Assembly (NCBI GenBank): GCA_964371945.1
Contig: CAYJPA010000012.1
Coordinates: 22,003-86,002 of the forward strand
DNA: 64,000 nucleotides
Direction of reading: 5' to 3'
Origin: CAYJPA01 sp964371945
Lineage (GTDB): Bacteria > Chloroflexota > Chloroflexia > Thermomicrobiales > UBA6265
Both the position numbers and the translations under genes were made by a program. The notes under the pieces are model-generated. The model made no database searches. It saw only the letters and a list, made by a program, of their open reading frames with translations, and was not told where the DNA came from. Positions 52,268 through 61,639 of the stretch are shown here, one piece after another; position 1 is the stretch's first letter, and each line of letters starts with the position of its first letter.

Positions 52268-52317
52268 AAGAATGTGGTGTGACCTTGGGCTGGCTCAAAC
52301 GAAAGAGGGGGCGGGAA

Positions 52318-52425
52318 TTACCACCAAGAATTACGGCCTCCGTCACGCCAGGATTGAACTCCAAATCGTAGTGCAAGCAAATCGAACAAAATGATCACCG
52401 TAAGCCCAATTCCGAACACAAGCAT
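52318..52425 (-). CDS. 35-residue single-pass membrane protein
   Basis: A very small gene: AAGGAG seven bases before ATG 52425, then MLVFGIGLTVIILFDLLALR, ending RDGGRNSWW and TAA 52318-52320. One membrane helix followed by a short hydrophilic tail. Its DLLALRFGV motif resembles tiny conserved membrane ORFs I recall from Chloroflexota and Actinomycetota, role unknown. Last of three small minus-strand ORFs. Confidence 0.6.
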   Translation of the reverse strand: MLVFGIGLTVIILFDLLALRFGVQSWRDGGRNSWW

Positions 52426-52469
52426 CTGAGATCTCCTTATCGTGATGCGCCGCGCGGCGCCTCCGCTAC

Positions 52470-52658
52470 TTATCCAGTTGTTGGATCCAGCGCGACGGCT
52501 ACCCGGCGCAAGAGTGAACTGGAGTCGCGGCGGACTGCCATGAGCATTCCCGCTCCGAACGATCGTCCCGGTTCGCTCGCGACCGGCATACCGGCCCTAG
52601 CCGCGTGGCTCTCTTGTTTGGTGACGCGCACGGCGTCCAAAATGGCGATAGTGAACAT
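52470..52658 (-). CDS. Small hypothetical protein, about 62 residues
   Basis: From ATG 52658 (GTG 52667 is also possible; AAAGGAG lies between them and the upstream GAGG fits the GTG). Sequence begins MFTIAILDAVRVTKQESHAA and is basic and small-residue-rich; it lacks a membrane helix. It lies between two other small ORFs on the same strand, 44 bases before the 35-residue ORF. No family recognised, and it may be short-lived or non-functional. Confidence 0.45.
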   Translation of the reverse strand: MFTIAILDAVRVTKQESHAARAGMPVASEPGRSFGAGMLMAVRRDSSSLLRRVAVALDPTTG

Positions 52659-52775
52659 CTTGCTCACTACTCCTTTCCTCGTTGTTGCTCGCTGTCTACA
52701 ATGGTGATATCAAACGCGGCACGACGATGAATGATTTACGTGGTCGGGGATCGGTCTTCGGCATCGCGGAAGCGA

Positions 52776-52979
52776 CTACGCGGAGCGAAGTCGGACGGCG
52801 CCGTACATGAGCGCGGTCGCTTCCGCGCGGGCTCGCTCGAGCATCGCCGCGCGAGCCGGATTCAACCGGGCCAATTCCTTGTCGGACGCATCCACCGCCA
52901 TCGGATAGTCTGACGCCCAATCCCGGCATGCTTCAACAAGCGAAACAACCAACTGCCGTCGACCCAATGCAATTCGCAT
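52776..52979 (-). CDS. Small hypothetical protein, 67 residues
   Basis: ATG 52979 with GAGGG six bases upstream. 67 residues: an amphipathic helical start (MRIALGRRQLVVSLVEACRD), a DASDKELARLNPARAAMLER middle and a short Ala/Arg end. One cysteine, no membrane segment. Composition is protein-like. First of three small ORFs read toward parAB. No family recognised. Confidence 0.5.
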   Translation of the reverse strand: MRIALGRRQLVVSLVEACRDWASDYPMAVDASDKELARLNPARAAMLERARAEATALMYGAVRLRSA

Positions 52980-53664
52980 GATGTCCCTCGATATCCTTAC
53001 TCAACCACTCTTCCGATACCGGCTCCCGACGGCCATTTCTGGAGCCTTTCCGCCAGTCCGGTCCGGTTCCGGATGCCCTGGCGGTTCTATCTATACAACG
53101 CGCGAACAGTCGTTCTGTGAGATCGGAATTAAGCTATTTGTTGATCCCGAAGTCCTAAACTGCCTGCCCGTTCGCTCCGCTACAGGTCCCGAGCTACCAG
53201 ATTGGCAACTCAGGTCGGCTGCATCATATTGTCGAACTGAAACAGCGATTTTCGACTGGGATCCACTCGCTTGAGATGCTCATTCCCTGGACGATTCGTG
53301 TTTTTCCGGCCCTCGCTGTGGTCTTGCCAGTCGTGTCGGTTCAAATTGACGAGCTCGTTCTAAACGATAGCCTCCGCCGCACATTCAGCGATCATGGCGA
53401 GCGGACGTGGAAGCCAGTGGTGGTCGATTGTTTCATCCTTGCTCGGGGACCTGAAGTGCCACGGGTATCGCCCGTCTCGGACGCGGAGACCCGGATTCGG
53501 GTCGATACCGAGGTTGTGTATATCAAACCATTCGCGCCTTGTTGTGCGGATCTCCTGCTGCCGCCCACTACCACATGCAGTGGTCTCGCGCGCTTCGATC
53601 GTAAGCGGATCGCCTCTCGATTGAAGCGCCGCTTTGACCGCGGCGCCTCACTCAATTGCACAGA
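52980..53664. other. Long region without a convincing gene
   Basis: About 685 bases between the small-ORF cluster and the second pspA. Several open frames of 75-100 codons exist on both strands, but they have shadow-like compositions and no good ribosome binding sites. It contains the 3' side of the psp operon and the promoter of the small-ORF cluster; no RNA gene was recognised. Confidence 0.4.
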
Positions 53665-54384
53665 TTACGAATCCTCGTCCGATGGGACCCGCCCCAGGTC
53701 AATCCGCAGGGCTGCCAGCTCTTCATCGACAAGCCGCTTGGTGTTGATCTCGCGAAGTTCACGCTCGATTCGGTCGATCTCTCCAAGCGGCGTCGAGAGC
53801 ACACCGCTTTCGACGAGCGCATCGATCGCGGACGCTCGGGCGCTGAGGCGTTCGGTCTTTTCTTCAGCCCTGCCTACCGCTATCGCCAATTCGGCCAGCT
53901 CACCCGATACTCCAGTCAACGATTCATTGACACGGACCCGCGCCGACGCCGACTCATATCTCGCGGTTATCACCGTTCGGTGATGTCTGAACTCCTCGAC
54001 TCGCACCGTGAGCTGCTGGTGCGCGGTGGTCAACGTGCGCTCCTCTTCCGAAACGGCGGCGATTTGTGCTTCGAGATCCGTGAGCTCATTCAGCGCAATC
54101 TGCTTGCGTTGCAGAGACACCCTCGCCAGGTCCTCTCGATCAGCTCCGAGTCCTTGCCGGGCCTGACGTTCCATCATCGGGATCTGATCACGCAATCGTC
54201 GCGCCTGGCGTTCCAGGCGTTGCCGCGCGGTTGCGACTTCAACGAGTCCTTGACTGACCGTCCTTAGGAGCTCACGCTGCTGCGACTCACCGTAGTCCAA
54301 AACCTGCACCGGGTTCTCGAGCCCGTCGAGTGCCGCGGAAGTTCTCATGCGAAGGATCATTTTGGTTCTTGTGATGATTCCCAT
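53665..54384 (-). CDS. PspA/IM30-family coiled-coil protein, copy 2
   Basis: About 239 residues from ATG 54384 (GGAG six bases before it). Almost wholly helical with long coiled coil; the start MGIITRTKMILRMRTSAALD and the helical hairpin around YGESQQRELLRTVSQGLVEV match the PspA/IM30 ESCRT-III-like fold. These proteins assemble on damaged membranes and limit proton leakage. It is the last gene of a four-gene minus-strand unit and a paralogue of the gene immediately upstream. The C-terminal 30 residues are acidic. Confidence 0.85.
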   Translation of the reverse strand: MGIITRTKMILRMRTSAALDGLENPVQVLDYGESQQRELLRTVSQGLVEVATARQRLERQARRLRDQIPMMERQARQGLGADREDLARVSLQRKQIALNELTDLEAQIAAVSEEERTLTTAHQQLTVRVEEFRHHRTVITARYESASARVRVNESLTGVSGELAELAIAVGRAEEKTERLSARASAIDALVESGVLSTPLGEIDRIERELREINTKRLVDEELAALRIDLGRVPSDEDS

Positions 54385-54399
54385 GTCGTGCTCCATTGA

Positions 54400-55101
54400 C
54401 TAACGTACCAACGAGGCCTGCTCACGCTTGAGCGCCGCGAGACGAGATTCGATTTCGGCATCTGATGCGCTTTCAGATGTGCCGCTCGTGAAGGAATTGT
54501 CTGATTGCGCGATTGGTTGTCCAAGAAGTCCCAATCCGAGGAGCTCCTCGATCGCGTCGGCCCTTGCCTGCAGGTCCTCGGCGTCACGTTCCAACCGCTC
54601 GACGTGTTCGGTACTTTCGGCCCAGGTCCCAATTCCGCTCAGTGCTTCGCCGGCCGCGACCTGAGCTTCTGCGGCTGAACGGCGAGCGACCGCCATCTCA
54701 GCCCTCATTCGAGTTGCTTCAATCTGAGCGATCACCTGCCGTTCGATTTCGGCGAGTTGTTGCTCTTCGCTCCCAATGCCCTGGATCTGGCGATCGAACT
54801 TGGCGATCTCTGTCAGGCAAAGCCGCTGCCGCCGAAGGGCGAGTCGCGCAAGGTCTTCTCGATCATTGATCAGCGCCAGTCGCGCTTCGTTATCCAGTTG
54901 CTCCACACTTTGCTCGATCGCGAGCCGCTGATGTTCCAGTCGCTCCCGGGTCTCGGTCAATCGGACAGTGGCTGACTGCACGTGCAGCAAGAGGTCGTGC
55001 TGTTGCTGAGCCGGGTCGATGAATCTGCGTCTGGGATCTTCCGCTGGAGCGAGGAGCGAGTCCGCGGACGATCGAAGAAAACGTCCTAGCCGGCCTTTCA
55101 T
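54400..55101 (-). CDS. PspA/IM30-family coiled-coil protein, copy 1
   Basis: 233 residues. The N-terminal LGRFLRSSADSLLAPAEDP with DPAQQQHDLL matches the PspA amphipathic helix and the following DP-containing hinge, then four long helices (ALINDREDLARLALRRQ and so on), the IM30/PspA hairpin pattern. The equivalent segment in copy 2 is GADREDLARVSLQRKQ, showing that both are related. 15 bases separate it from copy 2 and 32 from the membrane protein upstream, so they are one operon. Likely role: peripheral membrane protection or repair. Confidence 0.88.
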   Translation of the reverse strand: MKGRLGRFLRSSADSLLAPAEDPRRRFIDPAQQQHDLLLHVQSATVRLTETRERLEHQRLAIEQSVEQLDNEARLALINDREDLARLALRRQRLCLTEIAKFDRQIQGIGSEEQQLAEIERQVIAQIEATRMRAEMAVARRSAAEAQVAAGEALSGIGTWAESTEHVERLERDAEDLQARADAIEELLGLGLLGQPIAQSDNSFTSGTSESASDAEIESRLAALKREQASLVR

Positions 55102-55133
55102 AACCCATCCCCTCCGATCACCCGATGGGCCGG

Positions 55134-55730
55134 TTACCGCCAGCTCAGCTCTCTTTCGAGCAATGGCCCGCGCTCAGATCGGCGACGATCTCGCTGAATA
55201 CGCCAGTAGTAGGTTCCAAGCGCGGCCGTTGCACTCATCGCAATGATTCGGATGACGACGGCCTTGGCCTCGCTTGAATCCGCAACGAAGCCAGGATCCG
55301 CGGCGAAGCAGATCGCTAGATATGACGCGATCGCAAGCGACCCATGCACGGCGGTGAGTCGCGGCTGAAAAACCAGGGCGAACCCAAAGATCAACGGGTA
55401 ATAAAGAACGTAGAGTTGGCTCAATGCACCCGATTCGCCCCAAAAGCCAACCATCAAACCGACCATCGCCAGATCGACCATGCTGATCGTTAACAGCAGC
55501 CTATGGTTGACCGGTCGTTCAATCAAAGATCGTCCGTGGAGGAAAAAGTTGACTCCCATGAGCGCGACGACGACGATCGCGCGTTTGGCAAGACTGGCGG
55601 CATCTTCGGAAGACCAGAGCGCAAGCACTGCTGCCGCGAGAATCACGAACCAGCGAGCCCAGATGATCACAATCTGTCCGAAATAGATGTCTTCCGCCGC
55701 CTCGCGCTGAGCGGAAATTGGTAGTTGCAC
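55134..55730 (-). CDS. Small multi-pass membrane protein of the psp operon, copy B
   Basis: 198 residues with six hydrophobic helices and a short charged C-terminal tail (YYWRIQRDRRRSE). It begins with an amphipathic segment and FGQIVIIWARWFVILAAAVL; NFFLHGRSLIERP follows helix 2. Both motifs recur in the preceding gene (HGQIVIVAARW, NFFLHAQLLRRR), so the two are paralogues. The topology matches the membrane sensor halves of some Chloroflexota histidine kinases, but the kinase domain is absent. It may be a membrane partner or sensor for the PspA proteins, by position. Confidence 0.75.
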   Translation of the reverse strand: MQLPISAQREAAEDIYFGQIVIIWARWFVILAAAVLALWSSEDAASLAKRAIVVVALMGVNFFLHGRSLIERPVNHRLLLTISMVDLAMVGLMVGFWGESGALSQLYVLYYPLIFGFALVFQPRLTAVHGSLAIASYLAICFAADPGFVADSSEAKAVVIRIIAMSATAALGTYYWRIQRDRRRSERGPLLERELSWR

Positions 55731-55781
55731 GGCCAGTTCCTTTCTGAATCAGTAGCAGCGATTGACAAGCAACGTGAGCAT

Positions 55782-56468
55782 TCAGTTGGCGGCAGGAACC
55801 AACGGCGTGTGAGTGCGGTTGACGTCGACTTGAGCTGATTCGGTTCGCCGGTCTCGTTCGAGCTTCTGGTACAAACCGCCGCATGCGGCGACTGCCGCGA
55901 TCATCACCAGCCGTACGACCAACGTTTGAGAGTCCGTCGATTGGGTTTGGTCTCCCAAGGTTCCGAGGCAGATCAGCGCGTACAGTCCGAGCGCCGATCC
56001 CGCGTAGAGCGTGGTGATCGCCGGTTTGAACGCCACCGAGAGCGCCAGAATGGCAGGGAAATAGAAAACGAAGAGATTCGATTTGAATCCATCTTGACTG
56101 GCAATGAGGATCGTAATAATGGCCAAATCGGCCGCGCTGGCGGCGTATGCGATCGGCTCCAGCGCCAACCGACGCCGCAATAGCTGGGCATGAAGGAAGA
56201 AGTTCCCAACTGCAATCAGGAGCAGGACCAGCACCTGAAGTCGCAGCGGACCGATGCTGATGGGGTTCCACATCGACAATCCGAGTCCCGCCGACACCAG
56301 TACCCAACGTGCCGCGACGATCACGATCTGACCATGCGCCAGATCGCTATCGACATCTGCCGGTTGGTCATTCATCTTGCGGAGCCAGGCCATTGCCTCT
56401 GATCCGGTCGAGGGTTTGTCCGGCGCTTCAGCCGGCCTTGTCACCGTCGTTCCGTGAGATTCCGACAT
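55782..56468 (-). CDS. Small multi-pass membrane protein of the psp operon, copy A
   Basis: 228 residues from ATG 56468 (AAAGGAG six bases before it). A ~45-residue cytosolic leader (TVTRPAEAPDKPSTGSEAMA) precedes six hydrophobic helices with HGQIVIVAARWVLVSAGLGL and GNFFLHAQLL, shared with copy B. The tail ends GLYQKLERDRRTESAQ and is probably cytosolic. First gene of the four-gene unit; its promoter lies in the spacer shared with the divergent ATPase-LuxR gene. Confidence 0.75.
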   Translation of the reverse strand: MSESHGTTVTRPAEAPDKPSTGSEAMAWLRKMNDQPADVDSDLAHGQIVIVAARWVLVSAGLGLSMWNPISIGPLRLQVLVLLLIAVGNFFLHAQLLRRRLALEPIAYAASAADLAIITILIASQDGFKSNLFVFYFPAILALSVAFKPAITTLYAGSALGLYALICLGTLGDQTQSTDSQTLVVRLVMIAAVAACGGLYQKLERDRRTESAQVDVNRTHTPLVPAAN

Positions 56469-56676
56469 TGCTTCTCCTTTCCCCTGTTTGGCGCCGGACG
56501 GCCAACCGGCGACAGCATCGTGCGGGTTTCGATGGGCGAGCACATCCTCAGAAGTGGGTATTGGACAACGACTCGGGTCCTCGGAGTTACTCCTCAGAGT
56601 TACGGAGTGCGAATTGACGAAGCGGCTGAATTTGCTTAAGATCACCTAGAATGCGAACATCTTGAGGGGAGTTGTC

Positions 56677-59019
56677 GTGACCGCTAGCCGGGCCATGAGC
56701 AGATTGCCCATTCAGGCTTCGCCGTTGGTCGGGCGCGCTCGAGAAGTGCGCGACATCTCCGACTTGCTTCAGCGTGCGGATGTTCGCCTGGTGACCCTGA
56801 CCGGTACCGGTGGAATCGGCAAGACCCGACTCGCACTGGGCGCGGTGGAAGCACTCCCTAGTTCCTATGCCGATGAAGTGGTTCTGGTTTCGCTCGCATC
56901 GATCCGAGATCAGGAACTGGTCATCCCGACAATCGCCCAGGGACTAGGGGTACGTGAACAGGCGGGAGTTTCCGCGCGAGATGGACTGGTTTCCTCAATC
57001 GCCGACCGGCGGATTCTGTTCATCCTGGACAACTGTGAGCAAATCCGAGGTGCGGCCACCGATGTGTCGTGGATTCTCGCGTTATGCGCGAACATCAAAA
57101 TACTGGTGACGAGTCGCGCTCGCCTTCATGTCCGGGGCGAGCACGAGTTCCCAGTCCTTCCACTACCTCTTCCAGCCCCGTCGTCCTCTGACCCCGATGA
57201 AATCGATCGGAATGCGGCCGTCCAACTCTTTATGCAGAGAGCCAATGAAGTGCAGCCAGGACTGGCGCTGTCCGACTCGACACGCAATGTCGTGGCGGAG
57301 ATTTGCCGGCGATTGGATGGGTTGCCACTAGCAATCGAGCTCGCGGCGGCCCGGGTCAAGGTGCTTCCTCCCGCGGCGCTGCTTGCCCGTCTTGACCGGC
57401 GTCTACCCCTGCTCACAGGGGGTGCCCACGATCTTCCTGATCGTCTTCGCACAATGACGAATGCCATCGCCTGGAGTTACGACAACTTGCCGACCGAGGA
57501 ACAAGCAATGTTTCGAGCGTTTTCGCTGTTCAGCGGGGGCTTCTCACTCCACGAAGCTGAAGCGCTTTTCGCAACCGATCCTCAGCTATTGAGCCAAAAA
57601 ACGGAGCATAAGCCCGCGCTCTCAACCGCGCTGGACGGCCTGGCAAACCTCGTCGACAACAGTCTGATTCAGCAACAGGAACTTGAAGCCGAGCCTCGAT
57701 TCAGGATACTTGAAACCATCCGGGAGTTTGGCATTGAGCAACTGGAAAAAGCAGGTGAGCATCTGTCGATTCGAAGTGTGCACGCCGATTTCTTCATTGG
57801 CCTCGCGGAAGCCGCTATCCCCAGATTGCGAGGAGCCGAGCGCACGTCATGGCTTGAGCGCCTTGAACTGGCGCATGACAACCTTCGCGCCGCACACACC
57901 TGGTTGTGCGAACAAAACGACACGGCGAGGGCGGTGCGTTTGGCAGGAGCGCTCTGGCAGTTTTGGTGGTGGCGCTCTCACCTCGGAGAAGGGCGACAAC
58001 GACTCGAGCAAGCGATCACCTTGCCAGGCGCCGAGGAGACCGGAGTTTGGTGGGCACGCGCGCTGACCGGTTGTGGGGCGATTGCCGAAACACAAGGCGA
58101 CTACGTTGCGTCCGAGAAATACCACGAACGAGCGGTCGCCGCATGGCAACAACTTGGCGACACGCGCGGACTTGCGATTTCTCTTCTGTTCCGCTGGCTG
58201 GTCGCCTTCAACGCCGACGACCAGGACTTAATGGCGTCACTCTCATCTGAGAGCCTGCGACTGTTTCAAGAGTTGGACGACTCCTGGGGCATAGCGATGT
58301 CGTGGATGGAGCAAGGGGTCCAAGCAATGCGGCGCTCAGATCACGACGCCGCTGATCATGCGCTTGCAGAAGGCATCGCTCGGTTCCGGGAGTTCGACGA
58401 CACCTGGGGCATCGCCATTTGCCAGGGTGTTGCAGGTGCGGTCGCGACCGATCGCGGCGATTACGCCGACGCCGGTCAACTGTTGAATGAAAGTTTGACG
58501 TCATTGGTATTACTCGACGATTTGTGGGCCGTCGCGACGGTGTTGCCCGCGATTGCCCGGATGGCTGCCGAACAGGGAGCCTATGAGCATGCCGTCCGGG
58601 TCTCGGGGGCGGTTCAACAGATGCACAAGACGATGGGAGCGCCACTGAAAGTCCCGTTTCGCGAGCGCTACGAGAGGAACCTTGCGTTAGCGAGGACCGA
58701 GCTCGGGAAGGAGCGATTCGCATCGATCCTGGCCGAAGGTGAACGAATGAATCCGGCTGAAGCGGTTCAGAATGCTCTTAAGCCGATCGTGGCCACAGAC
58801 CGTCCGACCGCCGCGCTGGAGTCACTTTCGATTCCGCTTTCACCTCGCGAACGCGAAGTTGTTCGGTTGGTGCCCGGAAGAACGGCCAAAGAGATCGGGG
58901 CGGCGCTCTTCATCAGCGAGAGCACTGTTCGCACTCACATTGAGAATATCTTCAACAAACTGGGCGTTCGAAATCAGAAGGAGCTCATCGGCTACATCTA
59001 TGAGCACAAGCTGGTATAG
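56677..59019 (+). CDS. ATPase-LuxR (LAL-like) transcriptional regulator
   Basis: About 780 residues from GTG 56677 (AGGGGA seven bases before it; TTG 56662 is the longer alternative). Domains: AAA/NB-ARC-type ATPase (Walker A LTGTGGIGKTRLAL, ILFILDNCEQ as Walker B), a helical domain (GLPLAIELAAARVKVLPP), TPR-like helical repeats (about 400-690), and a C-terminal LuxR helix-turn-helix (LSPREREVVRLVPGRTAKEI). Such regulators bind DNA when the ATPase/TPR part senses a signal. It is divergent from the psp operon and likely controls it. No receiver domain. Convergent with a second regulator of the same type. Confidence 0.88.
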   Translation: MTASRAMSRLPIQASPLVGRAREVRDISDLLQRADVRLVTLTGTGGIGKTRLALGAVEALPSSYADEVVLVSLASIRDQELVIPTIAQGLGVREQAGVSARDGLVSSIADRRILFILDNCEQIRGAATDVSWILALCANIKILVTSRARLHVRGEHEFPVLPLPLPAPSSSDPDEIDRNAAVQLFMQRANEVQPGLALSDSTRNVVAEICRRLDGLPLAIELAAARVKVLPPAALLARLDRRLPLLTGGAHDLPDRLRTMTNAIAWSYDNLPTEEQAMFRAFSLFSGGFSLHEAEALFATDPQLLSQKTEHKPALSTALDGLANLVDNSLIQQQELEAEPRFRILETIREFGIEQLEKAGEHLSIRSVHADFFIGLAEAAIPRLRGAERTSWLERLELAHDNLRAAHTWLCEQNDTARAVRLAGALWQFWWWRSHLGEGRQRLEQAITLPGAEETGVWWARALTGCGAIAETQGDYVASEKYHERAVAAWQQLGDTRGLAISLLFRWLVAFNADDQDLMASLSSESLRLFQELDDSWGIAMSWMEQGVQAMRRSDHDAADHALAEGIARFREFDDTWGIAICQGVAGAVATDRGDYADAGQLLNESLTSLVLLDDLWAVATVLPAIARMAAEQGAYEHAVRVSGAVQQMHKTMGAPLKVPFRERYERNLALARTELGKERFASILAEGERMNPAEAVQNALKPIVATDRPTAALESLSIPLSPREREVVRLVPGRTAKEIGAALFISESTVRTHIENIFNKLGVRNQKELIGYIYEHKLV

Positions 59020-59038
59020 CGCCTTCACGTGGACAGGT

Positions 59039-61477
59039 TCATGCGATGCCGTTGCGAACTGCGACCGCGGCGGCGGCGGTCCGGGTCGGCACATCCATCT
59101 TCGCAAGCAGATTCGTGACGTGTCGCATCACCGTGCGGTGACTGATGAAGAGCTCGTCGCCAATCTCTTTGTCGGACATCCCTTTGACGACATGTCTTAA
59201 CACATCGATCTCTCGCGGCGAGAGCCCAAAAGGAACGGCCTCGACTTCAACGCGGCGGACTTGCACGGGCGTTCGAATGAGACGCTGTGCCTCGCCGGCG
59301 GCGTACTCCAATGTGAGCGAGCGAGCTTCGCCGCTCAAGCGATCGAATGTCTCCCCGCCGAGCGCTCCCCGAAGAGCCGCCGACGCCCGTTCATAGTCGG
59401 CACGCTCATCATCACGGAACGGAGCAGACCGCCAGTCGTGCTGCTGTTCTGCCAGTCCCAGTAGCCTCGCGGCGGCGTCCGGCTCGTCCCGCTGCCACGC
59501 GATCACCGCCAAATCGAGACAACACAGCGCGGCTGTCAGGTGATCGTCATCGGCTGCTGCCGACCGTTCCAGGCTTGACGCCAGCAGTTCCGCTGCTGTC
59601 ACCGGATCGCCGCGAAGTCGGGCGAGCCGCCCACGATGGGCAAGCGTTCGGGCGACGCTCGCATCATCTCCGAGACGCTCCCACCGCTCAATCGCTTCGA
59701 CGAAGCTCTGCTCTGCCCGGTCCAGATCGCCGCGCGCGGTGAGCACTAACCCAAGTGTCTGAAGCGTCAAAGCCAGCCGCTGTTCATCACCGTGCCGCCG
59801 CTGCTGGGTCAGCGCGCGTTCGAGCAGGGCGAACGCCTGCTCAGACTCGCCGAGACGGTCGGCTACGGCGGCCAGATTGATCAACGTCACGCCGACAGCC
59901 GGTTCGCTTTCAAGGGCTTCGAATGCGGCTAGCGCTTCCTCGAAGCTCGTTCGAGCCTCTCGATACTGACGCTGGCCCAAATAGACCAGTCCAAGATTAT
60001 TGACGGCCCGCGCGATCCCGTAGCCATCGGCAAACTCCCGGCTGATCTTCAGACCCTCTCCATGGGCGGCAATCGCCGCGACATGATCGCCCTGCTCTTC
60101 CGCCAGTGCTCCGGCCGCCGTCAAGACCGCGGCCCTGGCCCTCGATGAAGAGCCCGGCTCGATCCTCAGAACCCTCTCGAGACGGTTTCGACCGTCGGTA
60201 AGGTAGCCGCGAAGCAACCAGAAACGCCCAAGCGCGGCGCCTAGGCGGTATGCTTGCTCGGTGTTCCCTGCTTCTGTCAACCAGTCGAGCACGCCACGCA
60301 GATTGTCGTGCTCAACCGAGAGCCACAACAACGACCGTGCCTGTTCGGGTCCAGAGAGCTCACCGGTAGCGTTCTCACACTCCGCAATCAAGTATTCAGC
60401 GAGATCCCGTCGCAATCGGGTCGATTCACCAGTTTCGTCCGAAACTTCGGTTCCGAATTCACGGATCGTGTCCAGGATCACATAACGTGGATCGCCGTCG
60501 ATTCCGTCGATTTGCCGAACGAGGCTATGTTCGACGAGCGTCGCGAGCGCGTCCGTCCAGTCGAGCTCCAATCCACACGCATGCCTTGCCGCGGCTTCAA
60601 CCGTTGCCAGCGATGCACCGCCGGGGAGCTGGGCAACTCCGCGAAAGAGCGCCTGTTGATCGCTCGAAAGGAGCTCGTAACTCCAGGAGATCGCACCTCG
60701 CAGCGTTCGATGCCGTTCCGGCATGTCGCGAGGTCCGCCGGTCAAGAGCGAGAGTCGTCGCTCGAGCCGGGCGAGCATCGCTCGTGGCGGCAGCATCGCC
60801 GCTCGCGCCGCGGCGAGCTCGATTGCCAGCGGCAAGCCATCCAGCCTGCGGACAATCTCCGCGATTGCGCGGAGATCGTCGTCATTACGGACTAGCCTTG
60901 AACGATCTACCCTGGCCAAGGCAAAAAAGAGCGATACGCAGGGCGACGTTTCCAGATCGGTCAGCGTGGCGCCGCGTTCCGGCAATGGCAGCGGTCGAAG
61001 CTGGAACTCGCGCTCACCACGAACCCGCAATGCAATCTGGCTTGTGACGAGCGCTATCACGCCAGGCGCCGCGGTCAAGAGCTGAACGAGGTCGGCCATC
61101 TCTTCGACCAAGTGCTCCGCGTTGTCGACCACGATTAGAACGCTGTGTTTCCCAAGATGCACCGAAAGCGTTGCGACCAGCGAGCGGTCGCCCTCTTCAA
61201 AGAGATCGAACGCCGTCGCGATCGCGGGCGCGATTCCAGCACCACGCTGGACGCCGGCGAGCGAAACGACCACGGCTCCAACTTTGAGCTCACGCCGGAG
61301 CTCCGCGGCAGCGGCAAGCGCGAGTCGCGTCTTGCCGACACCACCCGGACCAGTGATCGTCACCAACCGGGTCGACGGCTCTCGCAGCAGCGCGAGCAAT
61401 GCTCCAAGATCGCCTGACCTTCCGATCAATGGCGTCAACGGTATGGGAATCTCGTGTGTTTTTTGTTCGAGCGACAT
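59039..61477 (-). CDS. Second ATPase-LuxR transcriptional regulator
   Basis: About 812 residues (GTG 61519 adds 14 residues). Same architecture as its neighbour: Walker A ITGPGGVGKTRLALA, Walker B SVLIVVDNAEHLV, GLPLAIELAAARAAMLPP, then more regular TPR repeats (about 430-690, for example AVNNLGLVYLGQRQYREART) and a LuxR helix-turn-helix (LSPREIDVLRHVVKGMSDKE). The two genes are convergent (20-base gap), which suggests a duplicated and inverted pair. It has no obvious adjacent target except the psp unit and the exported protein gene upstream. Signal unknown. Confidence 0.88.
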   Translation of the reverse strand: MSLEQKTHEIPIPLTPLIGRSGDLGALLALLREPSTRLVTITGPGGVGKTRLALAAAAELRRELKVGAVVVSLAGVQRGAGIAPAIATAFDLFEEGDRSLVATLSVHLGKHSVLIVVDNAEHLVEEMADLVQLLTAAPGVIALVTSQIALRVRGEREFQLRPLPLPERGATLTDLETSPCVSLFFALARVDRSRLVRNDDDLRAIAEIVRRLDGLPLAIELAAARAAMLPPRAMLARLERRLSLLTGGPRDMPERHRTLRGAISWSYELLSSDQQALFRGVAQLPGGASLATVEAAARHACGLELDWTDALATLVEHSLVRQIDGIDGDPRYVILDTIREFGTEVSDETGESTRLRRDLAEYLIAECENATGELSGPEQARSLLWLSVEHDNLRGVLDWLTEAGNTEQAYRLGAALGRFWLLRGYLTDGRNRLERVLRIEPGSSSRARAAVLTAAGALAEEQGDHVAAIAAHGEGLKISREFADGYGIARAVNNLGLVYLGQRQYREARTSFEEALAAFEALESEPAVGVTLINLAAVADRLGESEQAFALLERALTQQRRHGDEQRLALTLQTLGLVLTARGDLDRAEQSFVEAIERWERLGDDASVARTLAHRGRLARLRGDPVTAAELLASSLERSAAADDDHLTAALCCLDLAVIAWQRDEPDAAARLLGLAEQQHDWRSAPFRDDERADYERASAALRGALGGETFDRLSGEARSLTLEYAAGEAQRLIRTPVQVRRVEVEAVPFGLSPREIDVLRHVVKGMSDKEIGDELFISHRTVMRHVTNLLAKMDVPTRTAAAAVAVRNGIA

Positions 61478-61567
61478 GCCGCGACCCGTTCGTGTCAATC
61501 CTGAAACCCTGATTGTCACCGATCATACGATGCTCACTCAATTCATCCAGTGCACCAGCAACAACGT

Positions 61568-61599
61568 AAGGAGCCCAGCGGGATCGCGCCGGGCTCCTT
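61568..61599 (-). terminator. Terminator of the exported acidic protein gene
   Basis: AAGGAGCCC (61568-61576) and GGGCTCCTT (61591-61599), perfect 9-bp stem with further GC pairs inside. On the minus strand it is followed by ACGTTGTTG. It lies 41 bases after the stop of the gene at 61640 and before the LuxR-type gene. Confidence 0.65.
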
Positions 61600-61639
61600 C
61601 GTCTGCAGGTTTTCGTCACCTGAGGACTGAAATCATTCG

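Noticed and set aside
53276..53983. 235-codon plus-strand frame
   Set aside because: Its second half is antisense to pspA copy 2 and is Arg/Ser-rich; no start signal.
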